From Nitrosomonas sp. sh817 (GTDB taxonomy: Bacteria; Pseudomonadota; Gammaproteobacteria; Burkholderiales; Nitrosomonadaceae), in the NCBI RefSeq assembly GCF_030908545.1, contig NZ_CP133083.1, forward strand, positions 2,861,691 through 2,925,690: a DNA stretch of 64,000 nt. Direction: 5' to 3'. The notes beneath the pieces were generated by a model. It made no database searches and had not been told where the DNA came from. It saw only the letters and a program-made list of their open reading frames with translations. The translations under genes were made by a program, and so were the position numbers. Positions 42,509 through 51,993 of this stretch are shown here, piece by piece; within the stretch, counting starts at the first letter, position 1, and each line of letters begins with the position of its first letter.

Positions 42509-43852
42509 ATGAAATATAAGAGTCTCGACGAGTTCAGTGCCTATGTGGCTGAGCGCAATCCGAATCAACCAGAATACATGCAGGCGGTAACGGAGGTCAT
42601 TGAAAGTTTGTGGCCGTTTATCACGGAACATCCGCGCTATGCCGAGCATGGTTTGCTGGATCGGCTGGTTGAACCGGAACGGGTGATTATATTCCGGGTT
42701 TCCTGGGTGGACGATCATGGCGAAGTGAAGGTTAACCGGGGTTATCGCATTCAGCACAGCTCGTCAATCGGTCCGTATAAAGGCGGTATCCGTTTCCATC
42801 CATCGGTGAATTTGTCGATTCTTAAGTTCCTGGCATTCGAGCAGACTTTCAAAAACGCGCTGACGACGTTGCCGATGGGCGGCGGCAAAGGCGGCTCCGA
42901 TTTCGATCCGAAAGGCAAAAGCCCCGGCGAAGTGATGCGTTTTTGCCAAGCATTCATCAGCGAATTGTTCCGTCACATCGGTTCGGATACCGACGTACCG
43001 GCGGGTGATATCGGCGTGGGCGGACGCGAAGTCGGTTTCATGGCGGGGATGATGAAAAAATTGTCGAATCGCGCGGATTGCGTGTTTACCGGTAAGGGCT
43101 TGAGTTTCGGCGGATCGCTGATTCGTCCGGAAGCGACCGGTTACGGCACGGTTTATTTCGCGCAGGAAGTGTTGCAGCATGCCGGACGTTCGCTCGAAGG
43201 CATGCGCGTGTCCGTGTCGGGTTCCGGCAATGTGGCGCAGTTTGCGGTGGAAAAAGCCATGTCGCAAGGCGCTAAAGTGGTGACGGTATCGGATTCCAGC
43301 GGCACGATCGTCGACGAAGCGGGCTTTACGCCGGAAAAACTGGCGGTGCTGGCGGAAGTGAAAAATCATTTGTACGCGCGCCTGGATGAATACGCCAAAC
43401 GTGTCAACGTCACCTTCCTGCCGGGCCAAAAACCGTGGCATATCCCGGTGCAAGTCGCGCTGCCGTGCGCCACACAAAACGAATTGAACGGCGACGACGC
43501 CAGAACGCTGGTCAAGAACGGCGTGATTTGCGTGGCCGAAGGCGCGAATATGCCGTCGACTGCCGAAGCGGTCGAATGCTTCATTCATAACAAAGTGCTC
43601 TATGCGCCGGGCAAAGCCAGCAATGCCGGTGGGGTTGCGACTTCCGGTCTGGAAATGAGTCAGAATGCGATGCGTCTTTCCTGGACGCGCGAGGAAGTGG
43701 ATGCGCGGCTGAAGGAAATCATGCAGGCCATTCACCGATCCTGCTTGAAATACGGCGCCAAGTCTGACGGCAGCATCAATTATGTCGACGGCGCGAACGT
43801 TGCCGGATTTGTCAAAGTGGCGGACGCGATGCTGGGACAAGGCGTTATTTAA
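42509..43852 (+). CDS. gdhA: NADP-specific glutamate dehydrogenase
   Basis: A 447-residue hexameric-type enzyme converting 2-oxoglutarate and ammonium to glutamate. Conserved segments: PYKGGIRFHPSVN, the catalytic Lys in PMGGGKGGSDFDPKGKS, DVPAGDIGVGGRE and the Rossmann motif VSGSGNVAQ. Length is normal for the short bacterial form. Ribosome site GGGGG lies about 9 bases before the ATG. In an ammonia-rich organism it can assimilate ammonium. The TAA stop lies at the left end of a MITE-like repeat. Confidence 0.96.
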   Translation: MKYKSLDEFSAYVAERNPNQPEYMQAVTEVIESLWPFITEHPRYAEHGLLDRLVEPERVIIFRVSWVDDHGEVKVNRGYRIQHSSSIGPYKGGIRFHPSVNLSILKFLAFEQTFKNALTTLPMGGGKGGSDFDPKGKSPGEVMRFCQAFISELFRHIGSDTDVPAGDIGVGGREVGFMAGMMKKLSNRADCVFTGKGLSFGGSLIRPEATGYGTVYFAQEVLQHAGRSLEGMRVSVSGSGNVAQFAVEKAMSQGAKVVTVSDSSGTIVDEAGFTPEKLAVLAEVKNHLYARLDEYAKRVNVTFLPGQKPWHIPVQVALPCATQNELNGDDARTLVKNGVICVAEGANMPSTAEAVECFIHNKVLYAPGKASNAGGVATSGLEMSQNAMRLSWTREEVDARLKEIMQAIHRSCLKYGAKSDGSINYVDGANVAGFVKVADAMLGQGVI

Positions 43853-43996
43853 CAGGCTGTTTAAAAGCTATCTGCGTTGCCGCTACGGTGTTAAAAACAG
43901 GTTCAGAATGCTCATTTATTGCACATAAACTGCGCTTTTTCACCTGTTTTTGCCTTGTATCGGCTGCCTCGAAAACGTTTTTCAACGGCCTGTTAA
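43849..43996. repeat. MITE-like element with terminal inverted repeats (second family)
   Basis: A 148-base non-coding element. The left end TTAACAGGCTGTTTAAAA (from 43849) and reverse complement of the right end TTAACAGGCCGTTGAAAA (to 43996) match at 16 of 18 bases. The inside has no ORF. As in the element at 19219, the leftmost TTAA holds the stop codon of the gene on the left (gdhA). Confidence 0.7.
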
Positions 43997-44044
43997 GGGA
44001 ATTCTGAGAACCGCTGTCTGAATTTCTAGATTTGAACGCCATAT

Positions 44045-44075
44045 CGGGCTCTTACCGCGCTGCCGGAAGAGCCCG
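44045..44075. terminator. Hairpin between gdhA and slt
   Basis: CGGGCTCTT (44045-44053) pairs perfectly with AAGAGCCCG (44067-44075) around a 13-base loop. No T-tract follows, so its use as a terminator for gdhA is uncertain. Confidence 0.4.
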
Positions 44076-44141
44076 AATTCATTGTAGAATATCGTCACAA
44101 CGTTTTTTTATCCTGTCAGTGAGTCCGCACGGTTAATAGCT

Positions 44142-46055
44142 ATGAAAAATTTTGTTTTTGCATTGATACTATTAGCTTGCGTTGGAACATCAACGGCAAG
44201 CCAGGACAGCGATTTCCTGATAGCCCGTGAAGCTTTTCAATCCGGTAACGCCAAACGCCTGGATGAATCTGCCGCGAGACTGAAACGCCACGTGCTGTGG
44301 CCGTATGTCGATTATTATCAGCAGCGGATGTTATTACGCACCACCGATACCGCAGCGATCCGTCATTTTCTGTTACGTTACGACGGCGATCATGTCGCCG
44401 ACCGGCTCCGCAGCGATTGGCTCAAGGTACTGGGTAAAAATCAACAGTGGCCGCTGTTCGAGGCCGAATACCCGCTGCTGGTCAACAAGGATACCGAACT
44501 GCAGTGTTATTACTATCAACGCCAACTAGACCATAAAGACATTTCGGTGCTGCCGGATATCCGCGCATTATGGTTGACGCCAACCAGTCTGCCCGATAGC
44601 TGCACACCGGTGTTCCAGTCGCTCATTTACGGCGGACAATTGACCGCGGACGATATCTGGAAACGTATCCGGCTGGCACTGGAGGAAGGTCAGACAGGCG
44701 TTGCCACGCATGTCAACCGCTATCTTTCCGGCAATGAAACGCTCAACAGCGCCGACTTGAACAATGCCGCAAAGAATCCCTTGCGCTACCTGGATACTTT
44801 GAATAGAGCCATCAGGACACGCAGCGACCGTGAAATTGTGCTTTTTTCGCTACTGCGTTTATTACGCAACGATACCAATCAAGCGTATATGCAATGGTCT
44901 AAAGTAAAAAATCAATTGACTGCCTCGGACCGGTCCTATTTTCTGGCGCGATTGGGTTACCGGGCCGCCATGCGGCACGATTCCCGCGCATTGGATTGGT
45001 TCAGGGAAGCGCAAAACACCACGCAAATGTACCCGCCGTCGGATCTGGTTCTCGGCTGGCAGGCACGGGCTGCACTGCGAGTTGGAGACTGGGATGAGGT
45101 ATTGAGAACCATCAACCGGATGTCAATGAAAGAGCAACAAGTGGATACCTGGCGCTATTGGAAAGCCCGCGCTTTATTGGTGAAAGGTCATACGCTGGAT
45201 GCCAACACGATGCTCATTCCGCTCAGCAATGAGCACAGTTTCTATGGACAATTGGCGCGCGAAGAATTGGGCGCGATCCTCACCATTGCCGACAAAACTT
45301 ACCGCGTCAATAACGCGGAGGTTGCCGCGATGGAACGCAATCCGGGCATACAGCGCGCGCTGGCGTTTTCGCGCATGAATTTGCGCACCGAAGCAATGCG
45401 CGAATGGAGCTGGACCATCCGCAATTTCAGCGATGCCGAATTGCTGGCGGCCGCCGAAGTCGCCCGCCGCCAGGGTTTGTACGATCGCGCGATCAATACC
45501 GCTAATCGAACGGTCACGCAGCATGATTTCAGTCTGCGTTTTTTATCGCCGCATCGTGAAATGCTGCGCAAGGTATTGCAGCAACATGAACTCGACGAAG
45601 CCTGGGTGTACGGTTTGATCCGGCAGGAAAGCCGCTTCATCGCCGACATCAAGTCACACGCCGGCGCCGCCGGTCTGATGCAGTTGATGCCGGCTACCGC
45701 CGAATGGGTTGCCAAGCAACTGGGAATACCGAATTTCCGCCAAAGCCTGGTGGTCGATGTCAATACCAATTTGCGGCTGGGAACGTATTATTTGAAGCAT
45801 GTGCTCGGCACGCTGGATAATCAGCCGCTGCTGGCATCCGCCGCTTACAATGCCGGACCAGGCCGGGCCCGGCGCTGGCGCGACAATACGGTGCCTTTGG
45901 AAGGCGCGATTTACGCCGAGACGATTCCATTCAACGAAACGCGCGATTACGTCAAAAAGGTTCTGAAAAATTCGATGTACTACGCCAAAGTTCTGGATCA
46001 CCGGAATGAACCGACGCTCAAACAGCGCCTGGGAGTCGTGCGGGCAGCGAAATAA
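44142..46055 (+). CDS. slt: Soluble lytic murein transglycosylase
   Basis: A 637-residue periplasmic enzyme. Residues 1-19 are a signal peptide (MKNFVFALILLACVGTSTA). Residues 20-450 form the helical superhelix (U and L domains). About residues 475-620 are the SLT lysozyme-like domain with the catalytic Glu in GLIRQESRF, then AGAAGLMQLMPATA and ASAAYNAGPGRARRW. It cuts murein glycan strands with formation of 1,6-anhydromuramic ends. Single gene, 42 bases before cca. Confidence 0.93.
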   Translation: MKNFVFALILLACVGTSTASQDSDFLIAREAFQSGNAKRLDESAARLKRHVLWPYVDYYQQRMLLRTTDTAAIRHFLLRYDGDHVADRLRSDWLKVLGKNQQWPLFEAEYPLLVNKDTELQCYYYQRQLDHKDISVLPDIRALWLTPTSLPDSCTPVFQSLIYGGQLTADDIWKRIRLALEEGQTGVATHVNRYLSGNETLNSADLNNAAKNPLRYLDTLNRAIRTRSDREIVLFSLLRLLRNDTNQAYMQWSKVKNQLTASDRSYFLARLGYRAAMRHDSRALDWFREAQNTTQMYPPSDLVLGWQARAALRVGDWDEVLRTINRMSMKEQQVDTWRYWKARALLVKGHTLDANTMLIPLSNEHSFYGQLAREELGAILTIADKTYRVNNAEVAAMERNPGIQRALAFSRMNLRTEAMREWSWTIRNFSDAELLAAAEVARRQGLYDRAINTANRTVTQHDFSLRFLSPHREMLRKVLQQHELDEAWVYGLIRQESRFIADIKSHAGAAGLMQLMPATAEWVAKQLGIPNFRQSLVVDVNTNLRLGTYYLKHVLGTLDNQPLLASAAYNAGPGRARRWRDNTVPLEGAIYAETIPFNETRDYVKKVLKNSMYYAKVLDHRNEPTLKQRLGVVRAAK

Positions 46056-46097
46056 CAAGCGGATCAACGCACTCCATTTTTTATTCGAGAAAAGATT

Positions 46098-47366
46098 GTG
46101 AAAACTTATCTGGTGGGTGGTTCGGTTCGTGATGAATTGTTGGGGTTGCCCGTCCAGGATCATGATTACGTGGTCGTAGGCGCATCGCCCGAGGACATGG
46201 AACGATTGGGTTACCGCCCGGTAGGAAAAGACTTTCCGGTTTTCCTGCATCCCCAGACCAATGAACAGTACGCTTTGGCGCGCACCGAACGGAAAATCTC
46301 ACGCGGCTACAAAGGATTCGAAGTGTTTACCTCGCCGCAAGTCACGTTACAGGAAGACCTGGCACGGCGCGACTTGACGATCAATTCGATCGCCAAGGAT
46401 GAAACCGGTCATATCATTGATCCGTTCAACGGCGTTGCCGATTTGGAGGCGGGAATATTGCGGCATGTCAGCCCGGCTTTCTCCGAAGATCCGGTGCGTA
46501 TCCTCCGGGCTGCGCGTTTTGCCGCGCGTTTCGGCTTTCACCTTGCGCCGGAAACATTGGCATTGATGAACGACATGGTGCATAACGGCGAAGTCGATGC
46601 GCTGGTGCCTGAACGTGTCTGGCAGGAACTCGCGCGCGGGTTAATGGAAAATCATCCGTCCCGGATGTTTTATGTGCTGCGGGAATGCGGCGCGCTTGCG
46701 CGGATCATGCCGGAAGTCGACGTGCTGTTCGGTGTGCCGCAACCGGCGCACGCCCATCCTGAAATCGATACCGGCGTGCATATCATGATGGCGATTGATT
46801 ATGCCGCGTCCAAGAATTATTCGCTACCGGTGCGCTTTGCAACCCTGATGCATGACTTAGGCAAAGGCACCACGCCCCCGGAGGAATGGCCGCGCCATAT
46901 CGGGCATGAAGCGCGCAGCATCGAACTGACCAAAAATTTATGCGAGCGTATCCGGGTTCCCAAAGATTCCCGCGACCTGGCGCTATTGGTCGCTCGTTAT
47001 CATGGTGATGTGCACCGCGCCGAAGAACTGCGTGCGGCAACCGTTGCGGATATACTGCAAGGCGTCGATGCTTACCGGAAACCCGCCAGATTTGAAGAAT
47101 TTCTGCAAGCTTGCGCCTGCGATTTTCATGGCCGCCCGGGGTATGCCGGCAAACCTTATACCCAAGCGGAACGTTTAAGGAAAGCATTGGCGGCGGCGCT
47201 GCAAGTCGACGCCGGTGCGATTGCCGCTGAATTGAGCCAAACGATCACCAATACAGCGGAATTACCTGCCGCCATTCACAACAAAGTGCGCGAAGCACGG
47301 ATTTCTAAAATAAAAAAAGAACTGCACGGAGGGAACGTCGACATTACCGGGAGCGAGATCTCATGA
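46098..47366 (+). CDS. cca: CCA-adding tRNA nucleotidyltransferase with HD domain
   Basis: A 422-residue class II nucleotidyltransferase that adds CCA to tRNA 3' ends. The catalytic head has VGGSVRDELLG and HDYVVVG; RRDLTINS and DPVRILRAARFAARF follow; a C-terminal HD phosphohydrolase domain (TLMHDLGKGTTP, HEARS) marks the multifunctional bacterial form. The start is GTG 46098. Transcribed with or after slt. Confidence 0.94.
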   Translation: MKTYLVGGSVRDELLGLPVQDHDYVVVGASPEDMERLGYRPVGKDFPVFLHPQTNEQYALARTERKISRGYKGFEVFTSPQVTLQEDLARRDLTINSIAKDETGHIIDPFNGVADLEAGILRHVSPAFSEDPVRILRAARFAARFGFHLAPETLALMNDMVHNGEVDALVPERVWQELARGLMENHPSRMFYVLRECGALARIMPEVDVLFGVPQPAHAHPEIDTGVHIMMAIDYAASKNYSLPVRFATLMHDLGKGTTPPEEWPRHIGHEARSIELTKNLCERIRVPKDSRDLALLVARYHGDVHRAEELRAATVADILQGVDAYRKPARFEEFLQACACDFHGRPGYAGKPYTQAERLRKALAAALQVDAGAIAAELSQTITNTAELPAAIHNKVREARISKIKKELHGGNVDITGSEIS

Positions 47367-47436
47367 TTCAATCCGGTTCCCGGCTATCTTTAACAATATC
47401 AGCCAAAGAACTCATTTGACTGATTCAGGCAATCCG

Positions 47437-48522
47437 TCAAATAAATTCAACACCGGTTTGTTGCAGCCCGGTGAGATTGATATTGACTTCATTGATATCG
47501 GTATTGGCTGCAATTTCCAGCAGTTGCGCTTGACTCAACGTACCGCCGCTGCCGGATAATAATTTCACATAAAAATCATGTTCGGAAGCAGACGGTAAGC
47601 TACCAACCACATTTTGGTATACCTTGTCGACAAACGCATCATTGGACAACCCCAGAATGCCGACCACCAGTTGCGATACCGCGAGCATGCTTTGTCCGGA
47701 ATCAAACAGATTCAATCCGATACCGACATAATCCGGATGCTGCGCAATGGTCGGCGCATCGAAAGCCGCGCCAATAAGGCGAGCCGTATTGTTGGCGGAT
47801 TGTCCGTCACCGAGATCGACGGCTATTTTCTTATCCGTAAATCTGAACCGTTCGATTCCCAAAAGCGTGTCATTGCCATCGGGACCCGATACGCTAAAAC
47901 CAGTGCTGGTGCCAGCAACGGTATAATTTACCCGGCTGCTGCTGAAAATCGCGGTATCGGCGCCGAAACCGCCGCTTAATTTGTCGTTTCCACTGTTACC
48001 AGTGAGTGTATCGTTCCCGCCGAATGCAACAATAAAATCATCACCCGATGTACCGGTTAAATTATCGGAGCCATCCGTGCCCGTAAAGATATTACTCGGT
48101 ACAGTTCCGGTATTGCCTGCAAAATTTTTCGGTGAGTTGATGCCGGTTGAACTGTCGGGGTTCAGGGAAGTCACGCCATCCACCGGCAAATTGGCGTAAG
48201 ACAATCTGCCGTCATCCATACCGGGAAAATTGACGGTACCCCCGGATAGAAACAAAAAACCATTCGGAATGATATAGTCAGGCGTCACAATTCCTAAGTC
48301 TGCAAATCCTTGCGTCGCAACCAGCACGGTTTTGTTGAGGGTCGCAGCATTGGGAAGATTGGCCGTAATGTTGTAGGTCTTGGTAATGCTGCCATCAGTT
48401 GATGTAATGGTACGTCCCGCCCACAAATTCTGCCCATCGGCATCGCCCATGAACTCGATGAATTGGATGGTGCCGTCTGCATTTGAATAGACTTCGTTCA
48501 GGTGGAAAACGTGGAATGTCAT
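47437..48522 (-). CDS. RTX-repeat/DUF4214 calcium-binding protein
   Basis: A 361-residue protein. The first ~150 residues are of no known family. About 155-200 holds nonapeptide-like glycine/aspartate repeats (GSDNLTGTSGDDF, GNDTLTGNSGNDKLSGG) that bind calcium. About 215-361 matches DUF4214, often found in RTX surface proteins secreted by a type I system. No N-terminal signal peptide is seen, in keeping with C-terminal type I export. It may be a surface-layer or adhesion protein. Convergent with cca. Confidence 0.82.
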   Translation of the reverse strand: MTFHVFHLNEVYSNADGTIQFIEFMGDADGQNLWAGRTITSTDGSITKTYNITANLPNAATLNKTVLVATQGFADLGIVTPDYIIPNGFLFLSGGTVNFPGMDDGRLSYANLPVDGVTSLNPDSSTGINSPKNFAGNTGTVPSNIFTGTDGSDNLTGTSGDDFIVAFGGNDTLTGNSGNDKLSGGFGADTAIFSSSRVNYTVAGTSTGFSVSGPDGNDTLLGIERFRFTDKKIAVDLGDGQSANNTARLIGAAFDAPTIAQHPDYVGIGLNLFDSGQSMLAVSQLVVGILGLSNDAFVDKVYQNVVGSLPSASEHDFYVKLLSGSGGTLSQAQLLEIAANTDINEVNINLTGLQQTGVEFI

Positions 48523-48622
48523 TTGATTGCCCTCCAGAGGTAAAATTTACATAACAAAATGATATTAAAATAAATACTGAATATTTAGTGTGATTCCGTT
48601 GTTTTGTTAAACATCGGTGGCG

Positions 48623-48973
48623 TTACTTTTTTTTCCACTGCCCATCTATTTGAATCCACGTTCCCGCCGGAACGGTTTTAAAGATTTCTGCAGCATATAC
48701 CTTGGCTACCTGATCAATATCAATACCTTGCGCAGCTGCTTTTTCCTGATAAATGGCTCTGCGTTTTACATTGATTGCATCCGCTTCCGCTTGGGCTTCG
48801 GGTTGACGCGCGATGACATAACCATTATAGGCCTCACCGATTGCACCCGATGCGCGAAGATTTTCCAGGCTTTCTGCGTTGGTCAGTGAAGTGTAAAGTG
48901 AAAAGATCAGTAAAAAAGCGATCGTAAGACCGGGCAATGGATTCTTCAAAATCGTTCTCTCAATAGGCTGCAC
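48623..48973 (-). CDS. ydbL: YdbL-family periplasmic protein (DUF1318)
   Basis: A 116-residue protein. Residues 1-33 contain a hydrophobic leader (AFLLIFSLYTSLTNA). The mature part has LRASGAIGEAYNGYVIAR and INVKRRAIYQEKAAAQGI, the DUF1318 signature. In Escherichia coli, YdbL assists the YdbH-YnbE bridge that helps move phospholipids to the outer membrane. The gene order here (ydbH, ynbE, ydbL) is the same, all leftward. It ends about 100 bases before the DUF4214 gene start. Confidence 0.85.
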   Translation of the reverse strand: MQPIERTILKNPLPGLTIAFLLIFSLYTSLTNAESLENLRASGAIGEAYNGYVIARQPEAQAEADAINVKRRAIYQEKAAAQGIDIDQVAKVYAAEIFKTVPAGTWIQIDGQWKKK

Positions 48974-48997
48974 AATATTCTCCTTGTATTATAACTT

Positions 48998-49213
48998 CTA
49001 GAAGATGCCGGGATTGGCTGCAATATCTTTTTTGGCTTCTTCCTCAAGCTTGACTCGGATATCAGCGTCCAGTTTGATATTCAAATTGATCGTGATGGGT
49101 TCTTGCGGTGATTCCACTTTGACTGTCGGCGCGCAAGCTGTGATTACCAGACAGACAAGAATCAGGCAAACCTTAACGATCATAATTTTAGCCACTTGAT
49201 CAATGTTGCGCAT
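48998..49213 (-). CDS. ynbE: YnbE-family lipoprotein
   Basis: A 71-residue lipoprotein. The lipobox is LVCLVITAC, and the mature part has the typical PTVKVESPQEPITINLNIKL. ATG 49213 is preferred over an upstream in-frame start because AAGGAG lies 7 bases before it. YnbE forms an outer-membrane anchor for YdbH through extended beta strands. It lies 24 bases before ydbL and about 100 bases after ydbH. Confidence 0.87.
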   Translation of the reverse strand: MRNIDQVAKIMIVKVCLILVCLVITACAPTVKVESPQEPITINLNIKLDADIRVKLEEEAKKDIAANPGIF

Positions 49214-49309
49214 GATTGCACTCCTTTTTTGTAATGAGCCCCGTTTTAATTGATGGGAGCCGGTAATGAGCATTGTTTGCTCCATGGTCACAATCTAGCG
49301 CCGTCCAAA

Positions 49310-51730
49310 TTAACGGAGTATGAATGAGCCGCGCAGAATTTCATGGGACAAGTGATACCCTTGGTTAATCGTTTGCAGAATTTTCTCAATATCGGTTTCC
49401 AGTTTAATATTGAGCCGGAACGGCTGGCCATCTTTAACGTTGGGATTATTCCCCAATACCGAGAGTTTGACCACCAAATCATGCAAACCCGACTTATCCA
49501 GATTCAACGAAAGTTCCGTGTAGTGGAACTCTTGCGCTGCTTGCAGCAATAAATTCATTTCTTTTCCTGCAGAAGACAGCATTTTAGAGGCTTTTTCCGA
49601 TTTAAACCGCAAAATTCCCGGCGATCTCGCCGCAAGATGACCATTTGTGATCGTCAATACGTTATCTTTTAAAGTAATCGGAATCTGGCCATCGAGCTGA
49701 CCGCTTCCGGCCAGTCCGTCGATTTTGATCAGATTAAAGAAGGTTTCGAGATCAATATCTTCGATACGGAGCAAAATATCCGTCTGTGCCGCCGCCGGAT
49801 CAATGACCGTCGGCACCAACGACACGATCCCGTTGATCACTGAAAATTGGGCTTTTTGTATCGCCAGACGAGGCGGCGTCGTACCTTCGATATGGTAAGA
49901 AATCAATATTTTTTCCAGTGGAATCCCGGAATCAACCCGGCGGATGGTTATCGATTGATGCCGCTCGCTGCTCAACGCGATTAAATTATCCAAATGCAGC
50001 ATGGCGTTCAAGTCGTTTAACTTTAACGTCTCCCGAGTGAATGAAAGATCCCGCATTTCCAGCTCGGCGCCACTACTTTGCACGCCATCTTTATCCCATC
50101 GGAGTTGCGCGTAGGCGTTGACTTTTCCGCTCACATCCTGCAATTGCGCCAAGGACGGCAATAAATCGCTTGGTTGCAAAGCGCCTGGTGAAAAACTGAG
50201 CGGCACGATCTCAGCTTTCAATTTGCCCTTGCCGGTACCGGTCGCGTATTGACCCGTCAGTTTCATATAGTCCAGTCTTGGCACACCGCCTGACAATGTC
50301 AGCGCATAAACAGCAGGCTCACCGCGCTTGGCAATATCACGAATCCCACCGGCAAAGGACAGTGCCGCGAACAACGGTTCCGCTGCGAGATGATGCACCC
50401 GGCCGATTGCAAAACTCGCAACTGCATCATCCTCTTGATCATTCAGGTGCAGGGCAACGGAAATATCCGATGCCTGAATCTGCGCCGGCAAGTTAACGGC
50501 TGCATTACTAATCGCCAGTGTGCCCTGGTATTTCTCGGAATCACTCAGTTTCCCGATCAGGGAAATTGTTCCGGGGTGGATCTGCACTTTGCGCGCCGAT
50601 GAATCCGGGCGTTCATCCAGCAATGTCAGATTAGCGGGAAGGATCGAAATCCGATGCTGGAGCGTTATGCCATGATCATCTTTTGCCAGATCCAGGTCGG
50701 CCTGATCGATAGAGAAGCCTTTAAAATCTTTGATCTGTAGGGGATAGCCGGTAAAAATTTTTCCCAAGGTGATATGTGCCTGTTCGCGCAACCCGATTTG
50801 CACAGATGATGGATGAAGTTTGATCTGAACAGGAATGGAAACTGCGAGTTGCTCGAGCTTCAGCGCATCGGCAATTACTTGACCGCCAGTGATTCTGAAA
50901 TCCATCTCACCTTGCATCGAATCCGCAGATCGCTGAAATTCCCCTGCCAGGGAAATTTCTTCCAATGCCAATTCGGTAGCGGATGCCTCCTCTTTTCGCA
51001 ACAGCCGGATACCCGACAATGAAGTATTAGTCTGTATTTGCTGCGGCCGCAACGCTGAAAACACAAAGGAAGTCTCACTGGAAAAATCCGCAATTTTGGC
51101 TTCCGGTGTATCGAACCTGGCTTCCGAAACAGAAATTTTACCTTGGAGATTTCCCTGATTATCGAAAGTGCCTTTAAACACGGTCGTTGCCTGCAAGAAA
51201 GAAGCGGAAGTTACCGCACTCAGATGGATTTCCTGCTTACCGGATTGTATCGCTCCGATACTGCCGGATAGCGCCAACGTGATGTCTTCGGATGCCGTGC
51301 GAAAATAAACCGCGGAATCGCTTAGTTTCAATTCCGGCAACCAAGGAATGGAAATTTTCCACTGCGCAACCGGCATCTGAGATTGCGGCATGGTGAAATT
51401 GGAAGCGCCTGTTTTTAAATCGATGGTTGCTTGCAGGCCGCTGATCGTGGCCGAAACCGGCTTTCCTGCTAAAAGTTCTTGAAAATTCCAAGCAAGCCGA
51501 AGATTCTTTAAACGAAATTCGCTGCTTTTTCCGGCCGTTATATCCTGTAATTGCAGAGAATTAAACGAAACGTCAGGAATTTCAATCGACTGCAACGGAA
51601 AACCGCGCTGACGCAATTGATCGCTGATAACGGCTTCAACGATAGCGTGGCGGAATAGATATAGCCCTGATACGGTCACGATCATAAGGCTAATGAATGC
51701 CAGCAATACGGCTTTTAGTAGTTTGCCCAT
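49310..51730 (-). CDS. ydbH: YdbH-type AsmA-like intermembrane lipid-transport protein
   Basis: An 806-residue protein with one N-terminal membrane helix (about residues 5-27) and a long repetitive beta-strand body in the periplasm, as for YhdP, TamB and YdbH bridges. The last third holds LETFFNLIKIDGLAGSGQLD and LDLVVK-type strands, and the YdbH C-terminus is expected to contact YnbE. With the next two genes it reproduces the E. coli ydbH-ynbE-ydbL operon. It should form a hydrophobic groove that carries phospholipids between membranes. Confidence 0.87.
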   Translation of the reverse strand: MGKLLKAVLLAFISLMIVTVSGLYLFRHAIVEAVISDQLRQRGFPLQSIEIPDVSFNSLQLQDITAGKSSEFRLKNLRLAWNFQELLAGKPVSATISGLQATIDLKTGASNFTMPQSQMPVAQWKISIPWLPELKLSDSAVYFRTASEDITLALSGSIGAIQSGKQEIHLSAVTSASFLQATTVFKGTFDNQGNLQGKISVSEARFDTPEAKIADFSSETSFVFSALRPQQIQTNTSLSGIRLLRKEEASATELALEEISLAGEFQRSADSMQGEMDFRITGGQVIADALKLEQLAVSIPVQIKLHPSSVQIGLREQAHITLGKIFTGYPLQIKDFKGFSIDQADLDLAKDDHGITLQHRISILPANLTLLDERPDSSARKVQIHPGTISLIGKLSDSEKYQGTLAISNAAVNLPAQIQASDISVALHLNDQEDDAVASFAIGRVHHLAAEPLFAALSFAGGIRDIAKRGEPAVYALTLSGGVPRLDYMKLTGQYATGTGKGKLKAEIVPLSFSPGALQPSDLLPSLAQLQDVSGKVNAYAQLRWDKDGVQSSGAELEMRDLSFTRETLKLNDLNAMLHLDNLIALSSERHQSITIRRVDSGIPLEKILISYHIEGTTPPRLAIQKAQFSVINGIVSLVPTVIDPAAAQTDILLRIEDIDLETFFNLIKIDGLAGSGQLDGQIPITLKDNVLTITNGHLAARSPGILRFKSEKASKMLSSAGKEMNLLLQAAQEFHYTELSLNLDKSGLHDLVVKLSVLGNNPNVKDGQPFRLNIKLETDIEKILQTINQGYHLSHEILRGSFILR

Positions 51731-51993
51731 GGAATGGATTAAAATAACGCCGTGAAAATTCCTTTAATTTATCGTGATTGATAACATTCCCATTTCCGGA
51801 AAAACTTCAATATGACAGCTTGCGAGTAATTTCCTTGAGTCTCAATACGAAGCACGGTAATCGCGCAATAGAGTTTGACAGTATCGAAGAAGTCAGCAAA
51901 CCTTGCAACAATGATTTTACGAACCTTGTGCGCTTTGTCACTGGAGTTTGACTAATTTCCGGTTTTATAAATGTTTATGATCGCTGAAATACC

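Noticed and set aside
42764-43840. 358-codon minus-strand frame across gdhA
   Set aside because: Shadow of the gdhA codon pattern; composition rich in His and Arg, no start signal and gdhA is certain.
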